Source of the DNA: Sphingomonas sp. BT-65
GTDB lineage: Bacteria > Pseudomonadota > Alphaproteobacteria > Sphingomonadales > Sphingomonadaceae
Assembly (NCBI RefSeq): GCF_026107375.2
Contig: NZ_JAPCIA010000001.1
Span: 620,001 to 684,000, forward strand
Length of the DNA stretch: 64,000 nt
Direction: 5' to 3'
In this document: piece after piece, positions 28,068 through 36,153 of the stretch
Layout of the letters: the number at the start of each line of letters is the position of its first letter
How positions within the stretch are numbered: position 1 is the first letter of the stretch
Made by a program: the position numbers and the translations under genes
Notes under the pieces: model-generated
What the model was told of the DNA's origin: nothing
The model's database searches: none
Seen by the model: the letters and a program-made list of their open reading frames with translations, nothing else

Positions 28068-28847
28068 CTATCCGGCGAGTTCGCGCGAGCGCGCCGCCGC
28101 TGCTTCGACCACCGACTGGACGAGCCGGTCGATCGCATCCGTTTGGTCCATCTGCCCAAGGCCCGCGGCGGTCGTCCCGCCCGGGCTGGTCACTTGCCGC
28201 CGCAGATCCGCCAGCTCGGCCGGGTCCGCGCCCGCCAGCGCCGCCGCGCCGGTGAAGGTCGCGCGCGCCAGCTGCATCGCGAGCGCCGGCGGCAGCCCCT
28301 CCTCGGTCCCTGCCTTCGCGAGCGCCTCGGTGAAGCGGAAGAAATAGGAGGCCGGGCCGCTGCCCGACACCGCCGTCACAGCGTCGATCTGCGCCTCGTC
28401 ATCGAGCCACACCACCTGCCCGGTCGGGCCGAGCAGTTCGTTGACCGTGGCGAAGTCGCTCATCCGCACGTCGCGCCCGGCGACCGCGGCGGTGATCCCC
28501 TGCCCGATCGCCGCGGGCGTGTTGGGCATGGTCCGCACCGCGCGCCCGCTGCCCAGCGCATCGCTCAGCCCCTGAAGCGTGATCCCGGCCATGATCGACA
28601 CGAACAGCGCGTCGGCCCGCGCCAGCGGCCGCAGCGACTCCGCGATCGACGGGAACACCTGCGGCTTCACCGCCAGCACCACCGCCAGTTCGCCCCCGGC
28701 CTCGACATCGTCGAGCGAGCCCGCCCGCTCCGCCCCTTCGGGCAGTTCGGCCGCCAGCGGATCGAACACCAGCACGCGGTGCGCACCCTGCCAGCCGCGC
28801 GCCATCGCGCCGCCCATCCGTCCGCACCCGACCAGCAACACGTCCAT
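28068..28847 (-). CDS. proC: Pyrroline-5-carboxylate reductase
   Basis: Protein of 259 aa making L-proline from delta1-pyrroline-5-carboxylate with NAD(P)H. The Rossmann loop VGCGRMGGAM lies at 6-15, AVKPQVFPSI in the middle, and the signature VSGSGPASYFF... plus QVTSPGGTTAAGL toward the end. ATG at 28847 overlaps the upstream stop by one base (TGATG). A biosynthetic enzyme inside an operon of exported amidohydrolases is unusual and hints at a proline- or pyrroline-linked substrate, though this may also be the genome's main proC copy. Confidence 0.93.
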   Translation of the reverse strand: MDVLLVGCGRMGGAMARGWQGAHRVLVFDPLAAELPEGAERAGSLDDVEAGGELAVVLAVKPQVFPSIAESLRPLARADALFVSIMAGITLQGLSDALGSGRAVRTMPNTPAAIGQGITAAVAGRDVRMSDFATVNELLGPTGQVVWLDDEAQIDAVTAVSGSGPASYFFRFTEALAKAGTEEGLPPALAMQLARATFTGAAALAGADPAELADLRRQVTSPGGTTAAGLGQMDQTDAIDRLVQSVVEAAAARSRELAG

Positions 28848-30103
28848 CACCGAATATCCCTGTAGCGCTCGGCAAGCAGATCCTGCCGCGAGCGCGCCGA
28901 TACCCAACGTCCCTCGACGATCACAGCCGTCGCGTTGGTTGACGGCTCGAGCGGGTCGCCGTCCCACACCACCAGATCGGCCTCGCTACCGGGCGCCAGC
29001 GTCCCGCCGCCCTTGCTCCAGATGCTCAGCGGATTGACCGTCACCGCGCGCAGCGCATCGGCATAGGGCAGCCCGTTGGCCACCGCGATCCCGGCGCCCT
29101 CGCGCAACGCCATCCCGGCATTGTAGTTCGAATGAATCCGCCCGCCCGCGAGGCCGAAGGCGACCTTCACCCCCGCCCGCGTCAGGATCGCGGCATTGTC
29201 CTGCCGCGCGCCCAGCTCGTCGAAGCTGCCGGGCAGGTTCGTCGAAGGATCGAGCACCACCGGGATCTTCGCCGCTGCGAGCGCGTCGGCGGCGCGCCAT
29301 GCTTGGACGCCCTCGACGATGATCACGCGGATGCCGAAATCGCTGGCCAGCTTGACGGCCTCGCGAATGTCGGACTCGCGGTTGGTGTGGATCGCCAGCG
29401 GCGTCTCGCCCGCGATCACGCCGCGGATCAGTTCCTCCCCCGCGCGACGGCCACGACCGGGCGGCGGACCGTGGCGATCGCGTTTCTTGGCGTCACCCGC
29501 ATCGCGGGCCGCCATCGCGCCCTTGGCATCGCTCAACACCTTGCGCAGCACGGTCCATTGCTGCGCGCGCGAGCCGAGCTTGTCCCACGCCCCGCCGCCG
29601 ATCACGGCATAGACCGCCACCTCGCGCTCGCCCAGGATATCGACGCCCTCGCGGAAGCGCGCGATCACCGGCTCCCCGGCGAACACCGGGATGCGCGATT
29701 GCGCGGGATAGACCAGCGCGCGCGTGATGCCATCGGCGCGGATCAGGTCGACCAGGGTCGAATTGCCGTTGAGCGCGCGCGCCGGATCGAAGCCGGGATT
29801 GCGGTCGTCGGCCGATCCCTGATCGCGCGTGTCGGCCGACGCGGTCTCGATCAGCCCGACCTGGGTCGCGCCGTTCATCAGCCCCGGCGTCACGGGCTTG
29901 CCGCGCGCGTCGATCACGCTCGCATCCTGCGGCACGCTACCGCCCGGCGTGACCGAGACGATCTTGCCGTTCTCGATCAGGATGGTGGCGTCCTTCACCG
30001 GCTCGCCCGATTCCATCGTCCAGGCTTCGGCATGGGTGACCGCGATCGTCTGGGCGGCGGCGGGCGTCGCGGCGAGCGCCAGCGCCAATGCGATCATCCT
30101 CAT
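28847..30103 (-). CDS. Amidohydrolase-fold protein lacking the metal-binding residues
   Basis: Exported protein of 418 aa (signal peptide MRMIALALALAATPAAAQ). Overall amidohydrolase architecture is clear: VTPGLMN, late LAPGSEADLVVWDGDPLE. Where active relatives have HxH it reads GLMNGATQVGL, the second-His region reads VIIVEGVQAW and the late Asp region reads FGLAGGRIHSN. So the usual metal ligands are absent. The downstream-strand partner (30103-31467) keeps them. ATG at 30103 overlaps the partner's stop by one base (TGATG). Probably a pseudo-enzyme subunit of a pair. Confidence 0.85.
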   Translation of the reverse strand: MRMIALALALAATPAAAQTIAVTHAEAWTMESGEPVKDATILIENGKIVSVTPGGSVPQDASVIDARGKPVTPGLMNGATQVGLIETASADTRDQGSADDRNPGFDPARALNGNSTLVDLIRADGITRALVYPAQSRIPVFAGEPVIARFREGVDILGEREVAVYAVIGGGAWDKLGSRAQQWTVLRKVLSDAKGAMAARDAGDAKKRDRHGPPPGRGRRAGEELIRGVIAGETPLAIHTNRESDIREAVKLASDFGIRVIIVEGVQAWRAADALAAAKIPVVLDPSTNLPGSFDELGARQDNAAILTRAGVKVAFGLAGGRIHSNYNAGMALREGAGIAVANGLPYADALRAVTVNPLSIWSKGGGTLAPGSEADLVVWDGDPLEPSTNATAVIVEGRWVSARSRQDLLAERYRDIR

Positions 30104-31467
30104 CACCGCACGCCTCCCCGCCCGAGTTCGAAGTCGGACACAGGCGCGGCGGGCGGTTTTGCCCGGTCCCACGCCACCGCGCCGTCGATCAGCACGAGAT
30201 CGGCCTTGGTGTAGATGCTGAACGGATCGCCCGACCACAGCACCAGGTCCGCGCGGTATCCCGGCGCCAGTGTCCCCACCTGCCTGTCCAGCCCCAGTAG
30301 CCTAGCCGGGTTGCTGGTGGTCCATTTGATCATCGTCTCGGGCAGGGTCTCGATCCCAATGCGCCGCCCCGCCGCCGCCGCCTTGGCCGCGGTGATGTTG
30401 AGTCGCTGGCCGTCCGCCGCCGAGTCCGAATGCATCATCACGCACACCCCGGCGCGTTCGAGCAGCGGCGCCTCGGCACGCACCGCGTCCTGCGCTTCCA
30501 TCTTGAAGCCCCACCAGTCGGCCCACACCGCCGCGCACGTCCCGCTCTCGCGCAGCAGCCCCGGCACCTTGTACGCCTCGGTCGCGTGATGGATCGCGCC
30601 AATGCGGAAGCCGAACTCCTTCGCGACCGACAGCACCGCGGCGATATCCCCCGCGCGGTAGCAATGCAGGTTCACCCGCACGTCGCCCGCCAGGATGCCG
30701 AGCAGCGCTTCCTTCCTGAGGTCGCGCCCCGCCTTCCCCGCGGCACGGTCGCGGCCATAGGCCTGCGCGTCGAGGAACGCCTGCCGCATATAGGCGACCA
30801 CCCCCTGCCGGCTGGTCGGCCCGTCATTGTCCTTGCTGGCGCCCCAACTCTTGGGGTTCTCGCCGCACGCCATCTTGAAGCCCTGCACGGCCCCCGCAGC
30901 CTTCATCCCCCACACGGTCGACGCGCGCACCGGCTTCACCACCACTGAGCGTCCCGCAAAGATCGGGGTCGAGCCGGGCAGGATCTGGATGGTCGTCACC
31001 CCCGCCGCGAGCGCACGGTCGAACGCCATGTCCTGCGCGTTGACTGCAGTCTCGATCCAGGTGTCGGCAGCGTTCGGCGTCGCGACCTCCGCTACGTCGG
31101 ATGCCTCGCGATCGATGTCGGTGAGCGGGAGCACATAGGTGCCGTCATGGCTGTGCACATCGATCACGCCGGGCGTGATCCAGCGCCCCTTGGCATCCAC
31201 CTCGCGCACGCCGGGATTGGCCAGCGCCTTGCCCACCGCGACGATCCTGCCGCCGCGCACCAGCACGTCGCCGCCGTCGATCCGCCCGCCCGCGCCGTCG
31301 AGGATCGTCGCCCCGCGCAACAGCATGTCGTCGGGCGCGGCGGGCTTGTAGCGGCTCGGGAACGGATCGCTCTTCCACGGTGCCTGCCCGGTCTGCGCCG
31401 CACCCGGCGCGGCCAGCATCGCCGCCATCGCAACCGCCGCCCCGAACCGAACCCCCTTCATCATCAT
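30103..31467 (-). CDS. Metal-dependent amidohydrolase (imidazolonepropionase/prolidase-like), exported
   Basis: Protein of 454 aa with signal peptide (MMMKGVRFGAAVAMAAML...). Metal ligands are visible: HSH in TPGVIDVHSHDG, His in VNLHCYRAGD, His in GAIHHATEAY and Asp in MMHSDSAADGQR. C-terminal LAPGYRADLVLWSGDPF is typical. ATG at 31467 overlaps the PaiB stop by one base (TGATG); two further ATGs follow in series. Relatives include Xaa-Pro dipeptidase-type and imidazolonepropionase-type enzymes. Pairs with the ligand-less paralog downstream. Confidence 0.9.
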   Translation of the reverse strand: MMMKGVRFGAAVAMAAMLAAPGAAQTGQAPWKSDPFPSRYKPAAPDDMLLRGATILDGAGGRIDGGDVLVRGGRIVAVGKALANPGVREVDAKGRWITPGVIDVHSHDGTYVLPLTDIDREASDVAEVATPNAADTWIETAVNAQDMAFDRALAAGVTTIQILPGSTPIFAGRSVVVKPVRASTVWGMKAAGAVQGFKMACGENPKSWGASKDNDGPTSRQGVVAYMRQAFLDAQAYGRDRAAGKAGRDLRKEALLGILAGDVRVNLHCYRAGDIAAVLSVAKEFGFRIGAIHHATEAYKVPGLLRESGTCAAVWADWWGFKMEAQDAVRAEAPLLERAGVCVMMHSDSAADGQRLNITAAKAAAAGRRIGIETLPETMIKWTTSNPARLLGLDRQVGTLAPGYRADLVLWSGDPFSIYTKADLVLIDGAVAWDRAKPPAAPVSDFELGRGGVR

Positions 31468-32111
31468 CACCGCCCCCGGTTGAATCGCTTCATCCACGCC
31501 ACGCTCCCGGCGTCGGGCAGTGCGCCCAGAATTGCGTGCAGCGTCGCGCTGTCCTCGTCCTGTCCGAGCTTGAACTTGCCCGAAAGCCCGGTCACGCGCG
31601 CCCGGAAGCCGATGATCCGTCCGAGCATCGCCTGGTAGCGCGAACCCAGCTCCTCGACGCCCCAGGGCCGCGCACGCGCCGCCTCCATCGCGTCGATCAG
31701 CACCTTGAGCGAATATTCGGTCAGCGTCTCGTCGAACGCGATCTCGGCGCTCACCTTGACCTGCGCATAGTTCCAGGTCGGCGCCCAGTCGCGCCGCCCG
31801 GCATGCTCGGGGCTGACATAGGCGTCCGGCCCGCTGAACAGGATCGTCGCGCGCGAATCCTCGATCAGTGCACGGTGGAGCGGATTGGACCGCATCAGAT
31901 GCCCGATCAACTCGATCAGCCGGCCCTCGCCATCATAAACACCGACCAGCGGCAACAGGCTCGCCTCGAGCGCCCCTGCCCCGCCGCCGCATACCCAGGC
32001 GAGCGGATAGCCCTCGATCAGCGCGCGCACATCGGCATCGTCGAACCGCTCGAACAGCGGCCGCTTGTCCCGTGTCTCCACCGCGTCTGCGCTTGCTTCA
32101 GCCCCGTCCAT
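31467..32111 (-). CDS. PaiB-family FMN-binding protein
   Basis: About 214 aa. Split-barrel FMN-binding family PaiB: LIGHLMRSNPLHRAL, ILFSGPDAYVSPEH, the invariant PTWNY segment, and C-terminal GFRARVTGLSGKFKLGQ are recognisable. Family members are annotated as negative transcriptional regulators but many may be flavin or haem-type oxidoreductases. The start is ambiguous: ATG 32111 gives the usual length, ATG 32189 would add 26 residues. First gene of the leftward operon and divergent from the MocR regulator. Confidence 0.82.
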   Translation of the reverse strand: MDGAEASADAVETRDKRPLFERFDDADVRALIEGYPLAWVCGGGAGALEASLLPLVGVYDGEGRLIELIGHLMRSNPLHRALIEDSRATILFSGPDAYVSPEHAGRRDWAPTWNYAQVKVSAEIAFDETLTEYSLKVLIDAMEAARARPWGVEELGSRYQAMLGRIIGFRARVTGLSGKFKLGQDEDSATLHAILGALPDAGSVAWMKRFNRGR

Positions 32112-32192
32112 CTGCCCCGACGCCTGTGATTGATGGCCCCCTTGTTCCCCAGCGTTCGGGTAGCAGCAAGCACCAAGACCGAAAAGCATCGG

Positions 32193-32280
32193 GGTCCAGC
32201 CCGGCGTTGCCAGCGCGGGTTTGCCGTATTAGCCTTGGCCCCTCATCATCGTTTTCAACATCGGGAGTAACCGGTCCAAT
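32193..32280. promoter_or_regulatory. TGGACC half-sites between PaiB and MocR genes
   Basis: GGTCCAG at 32193-32199 and GGTCCAA at 32273-32279 are the reverse complements of CTGGACC and TTGGACC. The second touches the MocR start codon. They match the first half of the direct repeats at 33740, 36015 and 38546. MocR proteins such as TauR bind CTGGAC-type direct repeats and usually regulate themselves. Assignment is inferred. Confidence 0.4.
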
Positions 32281-33739
32281 GCTGCGTCCATGGCAAGTCA
32301 GCCTGGGGGAGCGAATCGATCCCGCACGCGACGTTCCGATCTACATGCAGATCATCCAGGCGCTGATCCGCGACATCGAGCGCGGGCGCCTCACCTCGGG
32401 CACCTACCTTCCCTCCAGCCGCGAGCTGGCGCAGGTTCTCGGCGTCAACCGCAAGACCGTGGTGCTCGCCTATGAGGATCTGATCGCGCAGGGCTGGCTC
32501 GATTCGGCCGGCACGCGCGGCACGATGGTCTCCGCCTCGCTGCCCGAGCCCGCCAACAAGCAGCGGACCGAGGCCGAGGCGACGATGAGCAACGCGCCGA
32601 TCGACTATCGCTACGCCATCCCGCCCGAGCGCCCGCTCGCCTTGCCCTCCGGCCCCGGCCTCAAGCTCGACGAGGGCGCGCCCGATGGCCGCCTCTTCCC
32701 CGCCGAGCTGCTCGCCCGCGCCTATCGCTCTGCCGCGCACCGCGCCTCGCGGGAGAACCGCTTCCAGTACGGCAACCCGCGCGGCACCCCTGCCCTGCGT
32801 GAGAGCATCGCGACAATGCTCAAGAGCCAGCGCGGCCTGCCCGTCACGGCCGAGAATATCTGCATCACCCGCGGCAGCCAGAACGGCATCTTCCTCGCCG
32901 CGCATGTCCTGGTCCGCCCCGGTGACACGGTGATCGTCGAGGCGCTGACCTACGAACCGGCGATCGCCGCCTTCCGTGCGCTCGGCGCCAATGTCGTCGC
33001 GGTCGGTCTCGACGAGGACGGCATCGACATCGAAGCGGTCGAGCATGCCTGCCGCCGCAACGCGGTACGCGCGGTGTTCGTGACGCCGCACCACCAGTTC
33101 CCTACCACCGTCTCGCTCCGCCCCGAGCGCCGGCTGCGCCTGCTCGAGCTCTCGCACCAGTTCGGCTATGCGATCATCGAGGACGATTACGACCACGAAT
33201 TCCACTTCGAATCGCAGCCTTTGCTCCCGATGGCCGGCTATGGCCCGGGCCATGTCATCTATGTCGGCTCGATGTCGAAGCTGCTGCTGCCGGCGCTGCG
33301 CATCGGCTATGTCGCAGCGCCGCCGCCGGTGATCGATGCGATCGCGCACATGGTCTCCTTGACCGACGGCATGGGCAATGCGCTGACCGAAGACGCCGCT
33401 GCCGAGCTGATCGAGAATGGCGAGCTCAGGCGCCACGCGCGGAAGGTGCGTCAGGTCTATGCCAAGCGCCGCGAGAGCTTCGCCGCCGAGATCGACCGCA
33501 CGCTCGGCGACATCGCCGATTACAAGATGCCCGATGGCGGCCTCGCCTTCTGGCTGCGCTTCCGCACCGATCTCGACGCGATGGAGGCGCGCGCCGCGGC
33601 GATGGGGCTACGCTTTGCATCGTCGCGCTCGTTCATGACACGCGACGATGCCCCGCGCGGCCTGCGCATCGGCTTCGCCAGCCTGAATGAGCACGAGGCG
33701 CGCACCGCGGTCGCTGCGCTGCGCGAGGCGGCGGGGTGA
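32279..33739 (+). CDS. MocR/PdxR-type regulator (GntR helix-turn-helix plus aminotransferase domain)
   Basis: Protein of 486 aa. The GntR winged helix covers about residues 10-85 (VPIYMQIIQALIRDIERGRL, LPSSRELAQVLGVNRKTVVLAY). A fold-type I aminotransferase domain follows, with FQYGNPRGTPALRESIA, IIEDDYDHEF (Asp for the PLP ring) and the PLP lysine Lys334 in SMSKLLLPALRIGY. MocR proteins sense PLP adducts of amines or amino acids. It is divergent from the PaiB operon and directly followed by the first of three conserved upstream elements (33740). ATG at 32279; GGGAG is eleven bases upstream. Confidence 0.93.
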   Translation: MLRPWQVSLGERIDPARDVPIYMQIIQALIRDIERGRLTSGTYLPSSRELAQVLGVNRKTVVLAYEDLIAQGWLDSAGTRGTMVSASLPEPANKQRTEAEATMSNAPIDYRYAIPPERPLALPSGPGLKLDEGAPDGRLFPAELLARAYRSAAHRASRENRFQYGNPRGTPALRESIATMLKSQRGLPVTAENICITRGSQNGIFLAAHVLVRPGDTVIVEALTYEPAIAAFRALGANVVAVGLDEDGIDIEAVEHACRRNAVRAVFVTPHHQFPTTVSLRPERRLRLLELSHQFGYAIIEDDYDHEFHFESQPLLPMAGYGPGHVIYVGSMSKLLLPALRIGYVAAPPPVIDAIAHMVSLTDGMGNALTEDAAAELIENGELRRHARKVRQVYAKRRESFAAEIDRTLGDIADYKMPDGGLAFWLRFRTDLDAMEARAAAMGLRFASSRSFMTRDDAPRGLRIGFASLNEHEARTAVAALREAAG

Positions 33740-33781
33740 TTGGTCCCGTCACGGGATCAACAGTTGGATGTTTTCCGATCC
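33740..33781 (+). promoter_or_regulatory. Conserved direct-repeat element, copy 1
   Basis: TTGGTCC (33740) and TTGGATG (33764) are 24 bp apart and continue into TTTTCCGATCC. Shared with copies at 36015 and 38546. TGGAT...ATCCA also forms an inverted repeat here. Lies immediately after the MocR stop and about 40 bp before the next ATG. Candidate MocR operator and promoter. Confidence 0.55.
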
Positions 33782-33821
33782 ATGACGAAGGCGGAGCTTC
33801 GGGCAAAAGGGAGGACAACAT

Positions 33822-34316
33822 ATGAAGCATCTCGCTCTCACTCTCGCCGCCTTGGCCCTGCCGCTGGCTCCCGCCACGGCGCAGGAGGCACCCAATCCCG
33901 CACACGCTCCGGCCACGCCCGAGGCCTGGCCCGAGGCATGGTTCGAGATCTTCAAGCTCGCGCCGGGCAAGCAGGAGGAGTTCATCCGTCGCATCGCGCA
34001 GGCGGACGAGGTCGCCGCGGCCGGCGGCCAGCCGCCGATCCAGCTCTTCTTCCATGAAAATGGCGCGGACTTCGACGTCATCATCTTCAAGCCCGTCACC
34101 GGCTTCAAGCCGACCGCGGCGCAGCAGGCGGCGATGGACGCCAAGCGTAAGGAACTGGGCATGGAGAGCGGCCCGGCCTATTTCGTCGGCATCCGCGAGC
34201 TGATCGCCGAACATACCGATTCCAAGACCTATGGCCCGCTCTCCGCCGCCAAATGGCTCGCGCGGCTCGACAAATGGCGGGCGGAGAACCCGCCGCGCAA
34301 GAAGGGAGGCAAGTGA
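33822..34316 (+). CDS. Secreted protein of unknown function
   Basis: Protein of 164 aa with a signal peptide ending at PATAQ. Mature part has FEIFKLAPGKQEEFIRRIAQADEVAAAGGQPP and IQLFFHENGADFDVIIFKPV, which resembles a small ferredoxin-like or dimeric-barrel fold; I do not recognise a named family. AAAGGGAGG precedes the ATG. Its stop overlaps the amidohydrolase start by one base (TGATG), so the two are translationally coupled. Confidence 0.8.
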   Translation: MKHLALTLAALALPLAPATAQEAPNPAHAPATPEAWPEAWFEIFKLAPGKQEEFIRRIAQADEVAAAGGQPPIQLFFHENGADFDVIIFKPVTGFKPTAAQQAAMDAKRKELGMESGPAYFVGIRELIAEHTDSKTYGPLSAAKWLARLDKWRAENPPRKKGGK

Positions 34317-35980
34317 TGCTCGGCCGCCGCGGACTTCTCGTGCTGGGCGCCGGCACCGCGGCCGCCGCGGTCACGCACCATGCCTTCGCAGCCGAGGGCG
34401 ACCTCGACACCGCCTATATCAATGCCCGCGTCTGGACCGGCGCAGGCCCCACCGTCCGCAGCGATGCGATCGGGGTGAAGGGCGACCGCATCGCCGCGAT
34501 CGGCGCCGATGCGGTCCGCGCGCGCACCGGCAAGCGCACCCGCGTGATCGACCTCAAGGGCGCGTTCGTCACCCCCGGCTTCATCGATCCGCACGTCCAT
34601 TTCGTGATGGCCTCGACGATGCTGTCGCAGCCCTCGCTGCGCGACGCCGCCAACCCGAAGGAGTTCGTCGAGCGCATCGCCGCAGCGGCCAGGACATTGC
34701 CCAAGGGCCAATGGCTCGAGGGCGGCAACTGGGATCAGGACCGCTGGGGCGGCGAGATGCCGCACCGCAAGTGGATCGATGCCGTCACCCCCGACACGCC
34801 GGTCGCGGTGGTGCGCTACGACCTCCACATGATGTTCCTCAACTCGCTGGCATTGAAGCTCGCGGGGATCGACCGCAACACCGTCGCCCCGCCGGGCGGG
34901 GTGATCGAGAAGGATGCCGACGGCGAACCTACCGGGATTATCAAGGACACCGTCAAGGAAATGGTCCTGCGCGCGATCGGCACCCCGACGCCCGAGCAGA
35001 TCGACGCGACGACGCGCAAGGGGATCGACCTCGCGCTGAGCAAGGGTGTGACACAGGTCCACCCGACCGAGCTCGAGACGATCAGCTTCGATTCGACTCG
35101 CCGCCTGCGCGAAAAGGGCGAGACCGGGCTGCGATTCCGCCACTATCTCCCGCTCAAGGATTGGGAGACGCAGGCCGCTCTGATCAAGGAACAAGGCCGC
35201 GGCGACGACTGGGTCCAGTGGGGCGCGTGCAAGGTGGTGTTCGACGGCTCGCTCGGCTCACGCACCGCGCGCTTCTACGAACCCTATCATGACGAGCCGG
35301 GCACGCGCGGCGTGATCGTCACCGATCCGGGCGATCTCAGGCGCTGGATCACCGGCGCGGACAAGGCCGGCATCCAGGTCACCGCGCACGCGATCGGCGA
35401 CGAGGCCAACGACATCGTCCTCGACACCTTCGCCGCCGTCGCCAAGGCCAACGGCCCGCGCGACCGCCGCTTCCGCGTCGAGCATGTCCAGCACATGAAG
35501 CCCGCCGCGATCCCGCGTTTCAAGGCGCAGGATGTGATCGCCTCGGTCCAGCCCTATCACGCGATCGACGACGGCCGCTGGGCGGTGCGCCGCATCGGCG
35601 AGAAACGGCTCGAGACCAGCTTCGCCTTCGGCTCGCTGGTCCGTTCGGGCGCGCATGTCTGCATGGGCTCGGACTGGCCGGTCGCGCCGATCGACCCGTT
35701 GACGGGGCTCGAGGCCGCGGTCGACCGCGAGACGATCGACGGCAAGAACCCGCGGGGTTGGTATCCCGAGCAGCGCGTCACGCTCGCCCAGGCGATGCGC
35801 TGCTACACGCGCGAAGGCGCTTATGCCGGCTTCAACGAGAAGAAGACGGGCCTGATCGCGCCCGGCCTGCTCGCCGATTTCGTGGTCTGGGATCGCGACT
35901 TTTTTGCGATTGACTCGCATTTACTTCTCAAGGCAAAGGCCCTCCGGACCATCGTGGGTGGCGTGCAGCGTTACGGTTGA
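34316..35980 (+). CDS. YtcJ-type amidohydrolase with Tat-like signal
   Basis: Protein of 554 aa. N-terminal MLGRRGLLVLGAGTAAAA has a twin-arginine and hydrophobic core. Metal motif HVH is in TPGFIDPHVHFV, and HAIGDEANDIVLD, FRVEHVQHM and GSDWPVAPIDPL follow the YtcJ pattern. It is paralogous to the 11534 gene. ATG at 34316 couples it to the secreted protein upstream. The conserved direct-repeat element precedes the pair and a TonB receptor follows, repeating the receptor-plus-amidohydrolase theme of the window. Confidence 0.9.
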   Translation: MLGRRGLLVLGAGTAAAAVTHHAFAAEGDLDTAYINARVWTGAGPTVRSDAIGVKGDRIAAIGADAVRARTGKRTRVIDLKGAFVTPGFIDPHVHFVMASTMLSQPSLRDAANPKEFVERIAAAARTLPKGQWLEGGNWDQDRWGGEMPHRKWIDAVTPDTPVAVVRYDLHMMFLNSLALKLAGIDRNTVAPPGGVIEKDADGEPTGIIKDTVKEMVLRAIGTPTPEQIDATTRKGIDLALSKGVTQVHPTELETISFDSTRRLREKGETGLRFRHYLPLKDWETQAALIKEQGRGDDWVQWGACKVVFDGSLGSRTARFYEPYHDEPGTRGVIVTDPGDLRRWITGADKAGIQVTAHAIGDEANDIVLDTFAAVAKANGPRDRRFRVEHVQHMKPAAIPRFKAQDVIASVQPYHAIDDGRWAVRRIGEKRLETSFAFGSLVRSGAHVCMGSDWPVAPIDPLTGLEAAVDRETIDGKNPRGWYPEQRVTLAQAMRCYTREGAYAGFNEKKTGLIAPGLLADFVVWDRDFFAIDSHLLLKAKALRTIVGGVQRYG

Positions 35981-35985
35981 AGCGC

Positions 35986-36013
35986 TTACCCGCCGTTGTT
36001 GCAAGATTACCCG
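35986..36013 (+). promoter_or_regulatory. Tandem TTACCCG boxes upstream of second TonB receptor
   Basis: TTACCCG at 35986 and again at 36007 are 21 bp apart, starting five bases after the amidohydrolase stop and about 140 bp before the receptor ATG. Same orientation and spacing as sites at 9225 and 14304. Candidate site for the LAL regulator. Confidence 0.6.
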
Positions 36014-36014
36014 A

Positions 36015-36056
36015 TTGGACCCTTGCACATCGCCAAACTGGATGTTTCACGGCCCA
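36015..36056 (+). promoter_or_regulatory. Conserved direct-repeat element, copy 2
   Basis: TTGGACC (36015) and CTGGATG (36038) are 23 bp apart and run into GATGTTTCACGGCCCA. It directly abuts the TTACCCG pair, so both regulators could meet at this promoter. About 100 bp before the receptor ATG. Confidence 0.55.
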
Positions 36057-36153
36057 ATCCCGACTCGCATGTTACCCTCGCGATATCGAGCCTGGCCCAG
36101 AAGCAGGCCGTATCGGGAGGGACACGCAACACCAGCTCGGGGGAAGTTTTAAT

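Noticed and set aside
24784..28347. A 1187-codon rightward frame
   Set aside because: It is antisense to the propeller-amidohydrolase and is Arg/His-rich with no domain; open only because of high GC codon bias.
32177..32196. GACC-N12-GGTC inverted repeat near the PaiB start
   Set aside because: Short arms and overlap with possible PaiB coding sequence; noted only as part of the half-site feature.
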